From NCBI GenBank assembly GCA_964036315.1, contig OZ038508.1, positions 49,601,524 to 49,665,523 of the forward strand: a stretch of DNA of 64,000 nucleotides, written 5' to 3'. Below the pieces are notes generated by a model that had not been told where the DNA came from, searched no databases, and saw only the letters and a program-made list of their open reading frames with translations. The stretch comes from Acanthosepion esculentum (Eukaryota; Mollusca; Cephalopoda; Sepiida; Sepiidae). This document shows positions 32,278-42,739 of this stretch, one piece after another (position 1 is the stretch's first letter; every line of letters begins with the position of its first letter). The translations under genes were made by a program, and so were the position numbers.

Positions 32278-32380
32278 CATATATTTTAGAATTGGACATT
32301 GTCCGACAATTTATTTAAAGACATTTATATTATATTAATATAAATGTCTTTAAATAAATTGTCGGACAATGTCCAATTCT

Positions 32381-32388
<8 letters not shown>
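32278..32388. repeat. Near-perfect palindrome, about 54-bp arms
   Basis: Left arm TTTTAGAATTGGACATTGTC, CGACAATTTATTTAAAGACA, TTTATATTA; the right arm is the exact reverse complement after a 3-base spacer. The inner arm sequence matches the 3' tail of the adjacent tRNA-Ser-like SINE (AAAGACATTTATATTA). Confidence 0.95.

Positions 32389-32475
<87 letters not shown>
32385..32475. repeat. (TA)n then (TG)n microsatellite
   Basis: About 14 TA and 31 TG units. Confidence 0.97.
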
Positions 32476-32477
<2 letters not shown>

Positions 32478-32479
32478 AG

Positions 32480-33185
32480 GTAGGTAGAAAAATAAGAAAG
32501 AACACGTTAGGTAAATAATCCGGAGTTCTTTAGTATTTTTGTTTTTATTTAAAAAAAAAAAACATTGCTCCATACAGAAGTAGAGCTTAAATTATAATTA
32601 TTTAAAAAAAATATGATTCATTCACTACATAAGAGTTCTCATGTTTCGAAAACGAGAGCCGAAACCCTCAATATAATTATTAAAATTAAACTGAAGTAAG
32701 GTATCAAACCCTGTTTCATCCTCAAGCGAAAATTTAGGAATAACCAATCTTGAAATTTACGCATCTTTATAAGCATTTTCGTTCGCAAAATTAATTACTA
32801 TGGAAATGGCTGGGCTGACCATTTTGATAAGGGGTCTAAAGTTAATTTTTATCCACATCTCATTAACCTTCGGAAAGAGATGAAGCCGAGGTCGGGTGGG
32901 GTATCCATTTCAAAGCGAACGATGGCATTCATGTACGCATATCGTCTGGTCAGTCATAGCGAAAGATAACTTTTGACACCATGATATGTCGTGAAGTGTC
33001 TAGAGTATTTTGTTTTATTTTATTTTATCTATTTTTTTTCCAAATGGCTGTTTCATATATAAACGCATCGCACTGAACTACAATTTTTTTTTTTTGACGA
33101 CTTCATATTAGACTATGAAATTTGATTTTTTTTGTTATAAGCTAATTATTTAAGGCGAAAATTTCTTGATGTCGGCAAAAAAGCG
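32480..33185. other. No recognisable feature
   Basis: AT-rich; nothing recognised. Confidence 0.5.
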
Positions 33186-33189
33186 TTAA

Positions 33190-33947
33190 CTTATGTCTAT
33201 GGTTTAATATATTTTCATTATTTAGAAACTTAATAATGTGTAGTTTTTCCTATAGGCATAAAGGGCATGGGTCATCCCAGGTTTTACAAGTTCTTGTTCT
33301 ATTTATTATTTTACATTTTACATTTGGTGTTTTATTCATTTCATTTAAATGCCAAAAATATTTGGATAGAGATGTCTTCAGGGTTTCTACAATCACATAG
33401 TTTTCATGATTTTTGTCTAATTTTAGTTTAGGATTTTTATTAATACTGTTTTGTAATGCGTGTTTTTCCAGGATTTTATTATTATGTTTTTTTTATGATC
33501 CTTTCTAGATGTTCAGTACAACTGTAACTTAATTTTTTTATTAAAGATCTCGCTAAGTCTGCTATTAGTAGGAAAGTGTTTTTCAATTAAAACTAGGAAC
33601 TTATGTCCTAGTTTAGTACTAACCATTTGGTTGAACAAAGGGGCATACCAAATGATTTTTCTTTTCCTGTTTTTCTTCTGGATAGTACTATTGTTTCTAT
33701 AACTTATGTTAGCGTTTTTGTATCCGCTATTTTTTAGGGCTGTATTACAAAAAGTACTGTGTTGTCGGAATATTTCCTTATTGGCGGATTTCATTCTGAT
33801 TCTTTTCTCTATTGATGTGGGTATATGCTTAATTATAGATGGAGGGTGGTTTGACTTAGGGTGTACATATAAGCGATTAGTGTTAGGTTTTTTGTAAGGT
33901 AGGTATATTACAGAAAACCTAACACTAATCCCTTGTATGTACAACAT
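33190..33947 (-). pseudogene. Penelope-like element, post-RT region
   Basis: The minus-strand frame of 144 codons (33947-33513) reads YKKPNTNRLYVHPKSNHPPS, IIKHIPTSIEKRI, SANKEIF, NRKRKIIWYAPLFNQMV, KLGHKFLVLIEKHFPTN and LSEIFNKKIKLQLY. This is the thumb-side region after the catalytic palm of Penelope-like reverse transcriptases (..NHPP.IIK.IP..I..R... NRKR.IIWF.PP....). Downstream, in shifted frames, TSLSKYFWHLNEMNKTPNVK and RTRTCKTWDDPCPLCL precede HRHKLT; CPLCL..EK is part of the region before or within the nuclease. The palm itself is absent. Confidence 0.8.
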
Positions 33948-33964
33948 AATGAATTTTCTATGTA

Positions 33965-34083
33965 AATTTCTCGAACATTCAGGCCGGTAAATGTTGTTTA
34001 ATACTGTTTATTATAAAACAGAGCATTTACTTAAATATTTGTATCTATAAAAAGAATGTATAAACATAAAAATGTCTTAAAGC
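33965..34083 (+). mobile_element. tRNA-Ser-like SINE tail
   Basis: Tail-only copy: CTCGAACATTCAGGCCGGTA, AATGTTGTTTAATACTG, ATTTGTATCTATAAAAAG, AATGTCTT. No head, so 5' truncated. Confidence 0.7.
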
Positions 34084-34084
34084 T

Positions 34085-34460
34085 ATTTTATATAAATACG
34101 TTGTAAGATGCAAACTGCGCATTCCTATGTTCTACGTTTCCAATTCCCCGTTAGTTCGAAGTCAGTCAGTTAAGCGCCGTACATGATACACGCTTGGGCG
34201 ATCATGTACCTTTCAATACATGACTGACGAGGCAGATTTTTTCTTTCTGCATTGCCAGCCAACGCTAAAGAATCCAGTATGTCCTGGTATTTGTGCGTAA
34301 GTGAGTCGATATCCATTGTACCACAACATCTTCGGATTAATATGCCCATTAATTTTATTTTATCTATTTTAAAAAAATACCGTGGTATCTGTTAAGAAAA
34401 TGGTATAACTTGGCGGCTCACTACTTCCCTCCAAGTAATATAGGTTAAATGGTACTATTT
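34085..34460. other. No recognisable feature
   Basis: Between two SINE tails; nothing recognised. Confidence 0.5.
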
Positions 34461-34465
34461 TAATG

Positions 34466-34633
34466 AACGATACAGGTTCGATTCTTGTCGGAGGACGTAT
34501 ATAATCTATGAAAATTTCTCGGACATTCAGCCCGGTAAATGTTGTTTAATACTGTTTATTATAAACGGAACATTTACTTAAATATTTGTATCTATAAAAA
34601 AAGAAAGTATAAACATAAAAATGTCTTAAAATA
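34466..34633 (+). mobile_element. tRNA-Ser-like SINE, B box and tail
   Basis: Starts within the T arm (ACAGGTTCGATTCTTGTC), then GAAAATTTCTCGGACATTCA and the same tail to AATGTCTT. Confidence 0.75.
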
Positions 34634-34676
34634 ATAATAATACATATATGATAGGCTCAAATTTTAGCACTACATA

Positions 34677-34949
34677 CATACGAAGAAAAAAAGAGAAATA
34701 CTGGATTTTAAAATTAAACACATATAAACTAGGGTTAAACAAAGACTTGGGTATTCTAAATCTGTATAAATATTTCAATAGTTAAAATATTTCTTCAAAA
34801 AATTTCTTTAGATATGGTAAAAAATCCTTTTTAAACAAGAACCAAAACACCAGTTGTCCGTTAAAGAATCAAACACAATCGCGTTCCACACCACGTGTCG
34901 TCCGAGTCTAAAAACAAACACACAAACACAGTAATTTAAGTACAACACA
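34677..34949 (+). pseudogene. Penelope-like 3' end, tandem copy 1
   Basis: RRKKEKYWILKLNTYKLGLN and KDLGILNLYKYFNS then stop, followed by 3' UTR with CACGTGTCGTCCGAGTC. Same region as 2685-3250 on the other strand. Ends exactly where copy 2 begins with another CATACGAAGAAAAAAAG. Confidence 0.85.
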
Positions 34950-35295
34950 CATACGAAGAAAAAAAGAAAAATACTGAATTCTAAAATTAGACACATATAA
35001 ACTAGGGGTAAACAAACACGTGGATATTTTAAATCTACATAAATATTTCAACAGTTAAAAATATTTCTTAAAATATTTCTTGAGTTATGGTCAAAAAACA
35101 TTTTAAACAACATTTAAGACACTATCATCAGTCTTCCGCCAAAAATTCAAACAAAGTCGCATTGCACATCACGTGACATGCACGCTTCACGACAAACGCT
35201 GTAAACAAACGCTGTAAACAAACACACAAACACAGTATCTCATTTAATTTCTGAGGAAAGACCTAGGTGGTCTGAAATATTAAATAAATAAATAT
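34950..35295 (+). pseudogene. Penelope-like 3' end, tandem copy 2
   Basis: Degraded RRKKEKY (the Trp codon is TGA), then the KYFNS-type ending, a longer 3' UTR with CACATCACGTGACATG and a duplicated ACAAACGCTGTAAAC, and CTGAGGAAAGACCTAGGTGG, TCTGAAA at 35257-35283, a hammerhead-like hairpin. Tandem partial copies are typical of Penelope elements. Confidence 0.8.
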
Positions 35296-35299
35296 ATAC

Positions 35300-35408
35300 A
35301 AAAACACAGACATAAATACTTTCATAAAAAAAACGCCCAATTTTGTTTCATTTATTTTATCCAGATATTATATACATATCAAGAAAGTATACGTGGCCTC
35401 TCATTATG

Positions 35409-35475
<67 letters not shown>

Positions 35476-36125
35476 AAAATACATGTTATTGTGTGTGTGT
35501 GTACAGTGATTAGTATAGTGCCACAAATTAAATTTTAGATGAATAATATTTTAATTTTAGAGACACGTTACTAAGTTATACTGTTTGTTGAGATACCTAA
35601 TATGTAATCCGTACCTGTTAGTTTTATTCATTTTTTATGCAAATCGCAATTTTTTTACCTGATTCGGACACAGCATTGGACAGTTTAGGCTCGTATTATT
35701 GACTAGACTAGCCGTGACCCAACGCGTCACTGAAGCTTCAGGTTATAAAACACTGGAGTTGATTTCGACACCGAAAGGAAAAAAAACAGAAGGAAATTAT
35801 CTGTTCGATGGAAGTTGAAATAAAAATACATACTATATAAACAATTCGTATTTTTTAATCTCATTCACTTAGAATTTATTTTCAAAATTAGATTAACTTA
35901 AAAGTATTTTTTAATGTGCCAAGAAATATTTTAAAATCATATTCACTTGAAAATGTTTTTTTTAAATATGGCATTTTTTTTTTTTTTGGTTTTAATATTT
36001 AAAATATTGTTTGCTTGATGAAAGATGAAATCACGCAATAACACAGAGAGGTGGACAGAGAGAGGTGAAGAGAAACTTAAATCATGATGCACCCGACGGC
36101 CGTCGTATGCACGATTCACAGACTT
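35300..36125. other. Unassigned, with a (TA)n array
   Basis: (TA)n about 35409-35472. Near 35712 GACTAGCCGTGACCCAACGC resembles the opening of the GTTGCCCGTG-type elements. Otherwise AT-rich. Confidence 0.5.
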
Positions 36126-36131
36126 TTAGTA

Positions 36132-36132
36132 T

Positions 36133-36192
<60 letters not shown>

Positions 36193-36202
36193 GATGTGGG
36201 TG

Positions 36203-36243
<41 letters not shown>

Positions 36244-36255
36244 TGAAGTGGGTGG

Positions 36256-36322
<67 letters not shown>

Positions 36323-36336
36323 CATGAAGTGGGTGG

Positions 36337-36404
<68 letters not shown>

Positions 36405-36446
36405 TGAAGTGGGTGGGATAGATAGATAGATAGATAGATAGATAGA
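36132..36446. repeat. (GATA)n array with a repeated spacer word
   Basis: Four to five blocks of GATA units, each separated by ATGAAGTGGGTGGGA (first spacer variant ATGATGTGGGTGAGA). The composite of block plus spacer is itself repeated about every 60-90 bases. Confidence 0.97.
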
Positions 36447-36449
36447 AAG

Positions 36450-36900
36450 AAGAAAGAGAAAAAATAGGAATGTAATAGTACAAGTGATAGTAGTGGTAGT
36501 GATGCTGATTGTTGTGATAGTGACTTCTCAGTTATTTTTTAATGTTCTATTTATTTGTTAGTAATTTATATACAATTTATAAGCTATAAAATACAAACAC
36601 TTATAATAAACTTTTCTTCAAATATTATTTGCAACTATATATTAATTATATTTATGGGTAAAACATATTCGTGTAACAAGAAGATTGTGGAGAATTGAAT
36701 ACAGTTTCATATTATTATATAAAAGGGAAAATGTTCAAGAAAATTCCGAAGAAAATTCAAGTTATGTTGGAGTCTGGTGAAGCACGTCTTGTCTCCTTGG
36801 GATCTAAACGCTTATAAAAGAAGACTGCGTCGTTGTTATTCATAATAGCAATAGTAAAAAAAATAAAATAAAAATAAATTTATAAATATATAAATAAATA
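36450..36900. other. No recognisable feature
   Basis: AT-rich; nothing recognised. Confidence 0.5.
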
Positions 36901-36904
36901 ATTA

Positions 36905-38091
36905 AATAAAAATAACCGGAGGAGGCCTGGCCCGCTGACCGTGATAGCCCACCATAGTATCGATATGCTCCTGCATCCACGAACCAGCCCCCACGTATGG
37001 GTAAATACGAACTAACTATAAAGCTGGCACAACGAAAAATATTGATAAACCGCATCGGTCATCACGCGGGTCAACAAGAACCACGAAGGTAAACCACACC
37101 GAGGACAGTCCTCACATAGGCCCTCTATATTCATTAAAAGAAAATCCCACATGAAGAACAATAAATAAATGGTCTAGGGAAGAGCATATTGAAGTAATGA
37201 TAGCCTTTTACACCTCTACAATGAATCCAACAGCGACAATATCGACCAAAGCTGCCTATAATATTCAAAAAGATTAACCATCGATGCCAACAAACTAGCG
37301 AATGTCAGGCGTGACATCATCAGGAAAAATAGCATACCTGAAATAGAACTTGAAAGCATCCGAGAAAACATCATAAATATATTAAACTTTAACATCTAGG
37401 GTCTAAATGCTAACAACCCAGTGGAAACACATCCAGAGGAACATGTAGAAACCAGTTGTAATAATCCCTCTGAGGTACACAAGTAAATAGAGTAAAATAA
37501 TGACGAACACGAGCGAGAAATAAAGATGACAAAAAACATCCGATATAAATGAGGGAATGTAAATGAATTGTCATTCGAGGAAACGCCGACAATTCCAAAA
37601 GTAAGAAAGAACCGTCAAGTGAAGGGAAACCATACACCTTGCTAACCAAGCAATTAGAAAAAAAAAAGGGACGAAATGGAAATACCGATGAACCTGACAG
37701 AAATTAATCATTTATATACGCAGCCTCGGCAATGATCTCAGAAACAATAGGTAAAAAATTAAACACCCAACGTAAATGAAAGAGAAAAATGTCAGTCTGG
37801 AAAGAAAAAAAAATAGAAACCGAATTAATTAAACTACGGGACCGATTGTCACTTCTAAGAGATGTGGACAAGGGCTCTAAAATGAAAGAAAGAAAAAGGA
37901 GATTACTGAAACGAGGTCTTGATATAAAGAATAATACTGACATACCAAAAGTTAAAGAGAAGCTGAATTCAAGCAAAGACGCAGAGAATCAGGCGTTATG
38001 AAAAAAGAAACGGATTCTTCTGGAAAAACAAGATCTTCAAAGAAGATGCCAAGAAAGTGTATCGAAGTCTTGGAAAAAATAAAATAGAGAT
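36905..38091 (+). pseudogene. R2-like LINE, 5' part
   Basis: Frames read VMIAFYTSTMNPTATISTKA, NKLANVRRDIIRKN, IPEIELESIRENI, then, further on, KIETELIKLRDRLSLLRDVD, RRLLKRGLDIKNN, PKVKEKLNSSKDAENQ, and in a shifted frame KKKRFFWKNKIFKEDAKKVY and RSLGKNKIEINK. These are the N-terminal and pre-RT segments of LINEs with a C-terminal restriction-like endonuclease (R2/NeSL/R4 group), as judged by the same-family RT and C-terminus downstream. Stops and frame shifts are frequent. The element is cut at 38092 by another LINE. Confidence 0.7.
37277..37650 (+). repeat. 374-bp direct repeat, original copy
   Basis: Part of the LINE 5' region, from ACCATCGATGCCAACAAAC to CCTTGCTAACCAAG. Matched by 38965-39338 with only about six differences noticed. 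Confidence 0.9.
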
Positions 38092-38599
38092 AAATAAACG
38101 CACCACGAGGCTGACATCCCGCTACCACCCCTACACCGTGGAAACTGTTAGATGTAGACGTCTCTTCTACTCCAATAGCTTCATGTCTCGCACATCTCGC
38201 CTATGGAACTCCCTTCCCTATTACTGTTTCCCTGACAAATACAATCTCCAACGGTTTAAGTGTAGCGTCAATCAACATCTCCAGTTGCCTTGATCTATCC
38301 ACTTCCCTTCTCCACATCCTTTCATTTTTCATTCCTATCTGCTCTCGCTCCGGATCTTCTGTGGCCCCCTTGCCTTGATCGACCTTCTCCACATCATTTC
38401 ATTTTTCATTCCTATCTGCTCTCGCTCCGGATCTTCTGTGGCTCCCTTGCCTTGATCGACCCACTGTCTTTCTCTTTCACCACATCCCCTCCCTTGCCAC
38501 TCCTATCTGCTCTTCCTCCAACCCTTCTTTAACCCCTTGCGTGATAGTGGCCTCCGGCCTTGCTTGGGGTGATACGATTAAAAAAAAAAACAAAAAAAA
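38092..38599 (+). pseudogene. Jockey-like LINE 3' end inserted in the R2-like LINE
   Basis: Open frame to 38293: TRLTSRYHPYTVETVRCRRL, FYSNSFMSRTSRLWNSLPYY, then FPDKYNLQRFKCSVNQHLQL and stop. This is the undamaged extreme C-terminus of a Jockey/RTE-like LINE. The 3' UTR holds a duplicated 77-base unit (TTCATTTTTCATTCCTATCT, GCTCTCGCTCCGGATCTTCT), ends TGATACGATT and a poly(A) tract at 38580-38599. The 5' end is truncated. The clean protein and poly(A) suggest a younger insertion than its host. Confidence 0.85.
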
Positions 38600-38964
38600 A
38601 TGACCCACCTAATATGCAGGAATCCGATGGGTTCTGATGTAAGATGTGGGAAAACTGCAAAATGCACAATGAAAGCGCTACATGGATCAAGGAACAGCAG
38701 AAACAACACACACATAGAGAGTAGAAAAAATGGTCAGATACAAATATTACTGAAGCAACCGCTGTCATCTGTAAAACCAAGAACTAGAAAACACCAGGAA
38801 TAGACTGAATAGCCAATGTTTGGATAAAAAATCTATCTAGCACACACCAAGACCTCGCACGGGCATACAGTGACATAATCATATACCCAGAGAAATGCCC
38901 CAGGCTCATTTGGGAAGTAACATACCTACTCCCCCAAAACTAAAGAGACGCAGAACCCGAAGAT
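38600..38964 (+). pseudogene. R2-like LINE, pre-RT segment
   Basis: Frames: HNESATWIKEQQ, EATAVICKTKN.KTPGID, VWIKNLSSTHQDLARAYSDI, then IYPEKCPRLIWEVTYLLPQN and RDAEPED. This is the fingers part (..ISKTKNWK.PGID.V.N.W.K.L...H..L....N......P....G.TYLLPK..) of the RT. It is interrupted at 38965, in the middle of the P..YRPI block. Confidence 0.8.
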
Positions 38965-39338
38965 ACCATCGATGCCAACAAACTAGCGAATGTCAGGCGT
39001 GACATCATCAGGAAAAATAGCATACCTGAAATAGAACTTGAAAGCATCCGAGAAAACATCATAAATATATTATACTTTAACATCTAGGGTATAAATGCTA
39101 ACAACCCAGAGGAAACACATGCAGAGGAACATGTAGAAACCAGTTGTAATAATCCCTCTGAGGTACACAAGTAAATAGAGGAAAATAATGACGAACACGA
39201 GAGAGAAATAAAGATGACAAAAAACATCCGATATAAATGAGGGAATGTAAATGAATTGTCATTCGAGGAAACGCCGACAATTCCAAAAGTAAGAAAGAAC
39301 CGTCAAGTGAAGGGAAACCATACACCTTGCTAACCAAG
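38965..39338 (+). repeat. 374-bp direct repeat, inserted copy
   Basis: Copy of 37277-37650 placed between RT fingers residues. Its end, GGAAACCATACACCTTG, is immediately followed after CTAAC by the reverse complement CAAGGTGTATGGTTTCC (39335-39351), which is absent from the original copy. Confidence 0.9.
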
Positions 39339-39344
39339 GTGTAT

Positions 39345-41290
39345 GGTTTCCTTAACCAGCCTACTAACAATGTACAAGATCCTCCTTTCTATCATAACCC
39401 AGAGAACATACAGCTTCCTTGAGAAAAACAAGTCCCTCCCAGCAGAACCTGAAGAGTTATAAAAGAGGAGGTTACGGATGAGGGCGAACTATTTATCAAT
39501 AAAACAATATTGGAAGAGGTGAAAACAAAGAAAAGAAAGTTATCGACAATATGGGTCGACTATAGCAATGCGTTCGACAGTGTTCCACTCTTATTGATAA
39601 TGAAGAGACTAAGAATATTTCAGAGCATGCCACAGAATGGTCAAGTTCATAACAGAAAGCATGAAAAGCTGGTCATTAACATTGACACCAATCAATATCA
39701 AAAGCAGGATCTTCCAAGGAGATTTATTATCACCACTACTCTTCTACCTTGCATCAGCGCCACTCAGCCGCCTACTGAACAATATTAGCGTCGGATACAA
39801 GACCCAGAATGTCAGACTGAATCACTTATTTTATATTGACGATCTTAAAACGTTTGCCAAGGACGACAACCAGGAGGACATCCTACTCACCATTGTAAAA
39901 AGTTCAACGAAGATGGAGTTCGGAATCAACGAAGATGGAGTTCGGAATCGACAAATATGACAAAGCCACTTTCAAAGGCGGTAAACTAACGAAAACTACG
40001 GATTTAGACCTTGATATCAACAACAAGATTAAGGGACTAGACCAAGATGGTACATACACATACTTAGTAATTTACGAAAGAGGCGGAACAGAACATTCAA
40101 TTATGAAGAAGAAAATTCGAAAAGAATATTATTGGAGGGTGCATTTGATACTATAAAGCGAACTAAATCGGGCCAATCAAATGAAGGCTGTGAACACTTT
40201 AGCTATACCCATAGTAACACACAGCTTCAATATTATTCAATAGAAAATGAATGACATTAAAAGATTCTACGCCAAGATCTACAAAAATGCTTACCCAAAT
40301 GATGATCCCCCACTTGATATCAGATGTTGATAGCCTGTAAGTACCAAGAGCTTTAAGACGTCGAGGTCTAATCGAACTTGAATTAACTCTAAAAACTACA
40401 ATAATCGGATTAGCCTACTTCACGAAAAACAATGCCCCTCTCCTGCAAATAGTAAAACTCCACACTCACTCCATCAATAAAGACGCTGCACTCTTCAAGA
40501 AACAGCTTAATGTAGCTGAAATCCTACCAACAAAAAACGAAGCGAATACCATCTATGCCAAACGCGTAAAGCAGAAAGCAAAACAATTTCTCCTAATGAA
40601 ATTATAACAAAACCGGGAGGACAAAGCGTGCATGGCAAACGAAAGAAGATGTGGACCAACAAAAAACACACCAGTGGCTGAGGAGCACCGAGCTAATAGC
40701 TGAGACACAAAGCCTAATTGTCGCAGCTCAGGACCAAAGCCTCGCAACAAGAACCTATCACTGTCACATAATCAAGGATGGAAGTAACCCGAAATGCAGG
40801 ATCTACGGAAAATATGATGAAACTGTCGACCATATTATCCCAGAATGTTCAGAACTGGCACAACATGAATATACCCAGAAACATAACAAGGTAGTGACAC
40901 TGGAAGATATGCAAGAAGAACAAAATCGAAACCACTGAGAGACGGGACGAGCACCAACTATTCACAATTACCCAAAATAACGATGTAACTATCATCTGGG
41001 AGATGCCAATTCAGATTAACAGAGAAATAAAAGCCAACAGACCTGATATTTTCATAAAAAAATCAGGAAATATATGCTTATTGTCATAGCAGTACCAAAT
41101 ACGAGGACCTGGAGATCGAGATTAACATGATGTGTGGAATGAACACTGAGACTGTACCAATAGAAATCGGAGCCCTGGGTATCGTGAGAAAAGGGATGGA
41201 CAATTTTACTCTCTGTATCCCAGGTAAAACCAACATACAAGTTACCCAGAAATCGTTTTACTAGGAACATCCTGTATACTAAGAAGCTGC
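39345..41290 (+). pseudogene. R2-like LINE, reverse transcriptase to endonuclease
   Basis: RT palm: LSTIWVDYSNAFDSVPL (catalytic D), SRIFQGDLLSPLLFYLA, SAPLSRLLNNISVGYKT, LNHLFYIDDLKTFAKDDNQ (YxDD intact as YIDD), MEFGI.KYDKATFKGGKLTK, DGTYTYLVI, MKKKIRKEYYWRV. Then DQQKTHQWLRSTELIAETQS, LATRTYHCHIIKDGS, CRIYGKYDETVDHIIPEC (CCHC finger, second Cys now Tyr) and the restriction-like endonuclease region with REIKANRPDIF-type and YEDLEIEI, ETVPIEIGALGIVRKGM near 41200. Ends near 41290. Enough stops and shifts to be inactive. The order RT, CCHC, RLE places it in the R2 superclade; the exact clade was not tested. Confidence 0.85.
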
Positions 41291-41299
41291 TGTGTGAGC

Positions 41300-41590
41300 G
41301 TTACCAAATATAACTCCCGAAAACTGCTCGATCACGTTTTATAATTTATGTTTTTTGGCGCTGTAATGTTTCTGTTAAATACAATTCTCGGTCCCACTCT
41401 CCATCTCCCTCTGTCCACCTCTCTCTCTTTATATATATATATATATCTTTCTCTAGTCACACACACGCGCGCGCGCACACAGAGACAACATTAATATATA
41501 TGCAGACAGTTTGGTGGCTGTGTTTGTTTATTTTATGCGAATGAAGAATTCGTGCAGCAAACCCAATTCTATTGTTTTTAACGTTCATTC
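41300..41590. other. No gene; short (TA)n and (CA/CG)n tracts
   Basis: CTCTCTTTATA tract then CACACGCGCGCG at about 41460-41480. Nothing else recognised. Confidence 0.6.
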
Positions 41591-41597
41591 ATAAATT

Positions 41598-41819
41598 TTG
41601 TGTCTATTACTCGGAAATGGTTTTCTTCGTATTTCTCACCTTTTCTGTGCTGATGTCATGTGTCTCGAAGATGGTAAAAAGCCCGAAACGCTGAAGTCTT
41701 ACAAAGCAAATAAAAAGAAAGCTAGCCGTCGTCGTAAGAATTTAGACAAAAAACGAAACGTCGAAAGTAAAAGTAAAACAAAAACAAAGGCCGAGCGAGC
41801 GTCGAATGATTACCATTGA
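41598..41819 (+). CDS. Short basic open frame, uncertain
   Basis: 73 codons; hydrophobic first third, then a lysine/arginine-rich end (KKKASRRRKNLDKKRNVESK). I do not recognise a family. The DNA at 41665-41715 (CTCGAAGATGG, CCCGAAACGCTGAAG, AAATAAA) resembles the SINE core described at 22901-23200, so this may be repeat sequence rather than a gene. Confidence 0.15.
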   Translation: MCLLLGNGFLRISHLFCADVMCLEDGKKPETLKSYKANKKKASRRRKNLDKKRNVESKSKTKTKAERASNDYH

Positions 41820-42359
41820 AAAGGAATAGCTATAGCATTGTATACAAGAACCTGGCAACTGAATGCGAAAATAGGTTAGACATTGTGATTAATTATATCA
41901 GCCATCACCTTTTCCTACCAGACAGAATCAGACGACGAAGGAATTTGGCTTCCTTTAATCCTCGATTCCGTTTTTGTCTCCACTTTTTCTTCCGTTTTAC
42001 CGCCTCCTTTTCAGCGTAACTTTCTTGCTAATTTCTTTACTTCCGTTTCTTTGTTGAAAAATGTGGTTTCCTTGATAATAATTAACAACGTCATGCTTCG
42101 CCACCCGTGCAACACGTTTAAATGTCGAGCTCCCTGTGTGAATTTCCATCACTTTCAATTTTCTTTCGATATCCTCGCTTCATTCATTCAATTATTTCTA
42201 TTCCGAATTCTCTTACGGTTTGGTTTTTCTTCATCTTTTTTTTTTTACCAGCGGCCATAATTTTTTTTACATTCTTCCATTTTTTTTGTTACCGTTATCA
42301 TTCATAATATTTTCTATGCATATCTCATTTTTTTATCGTTCATTTACAAAAAATTAAGA

Positions 42360-42705
42360 TCCCGTTAGCAGTCTTTCTTTCTTTCGCCCTCTATCGTTCT
42401 TTATTTATTTATTTCATTCTTTCTTTCTTTCAAACTTTCTTTTTGTTTCTTTATTTCTTTCTTTCTTTCTTTCTTTGTTTTTCACTTTATGTACTTCTGT
42501 TTGTTATTTTTATCTTTCTTGCTTTCTTTCATTCTTTCATTCTTTCATTCTTTCATTCTTTCTTTCTTTCATTCTTTCATTCTTTCATTCTTTCTTTATT
42601 TCATTCTTTCATTCTTTCTTTCTTTCATTCTTTCTTTCTTTCATTCTTTCATTCTTTCTTTCTTTCTTTCTTTTTTTACTTTATGTACTTCTGTTTTTTA
42701 TTTTT

Positions 42706-42739
<34 letters not shown>

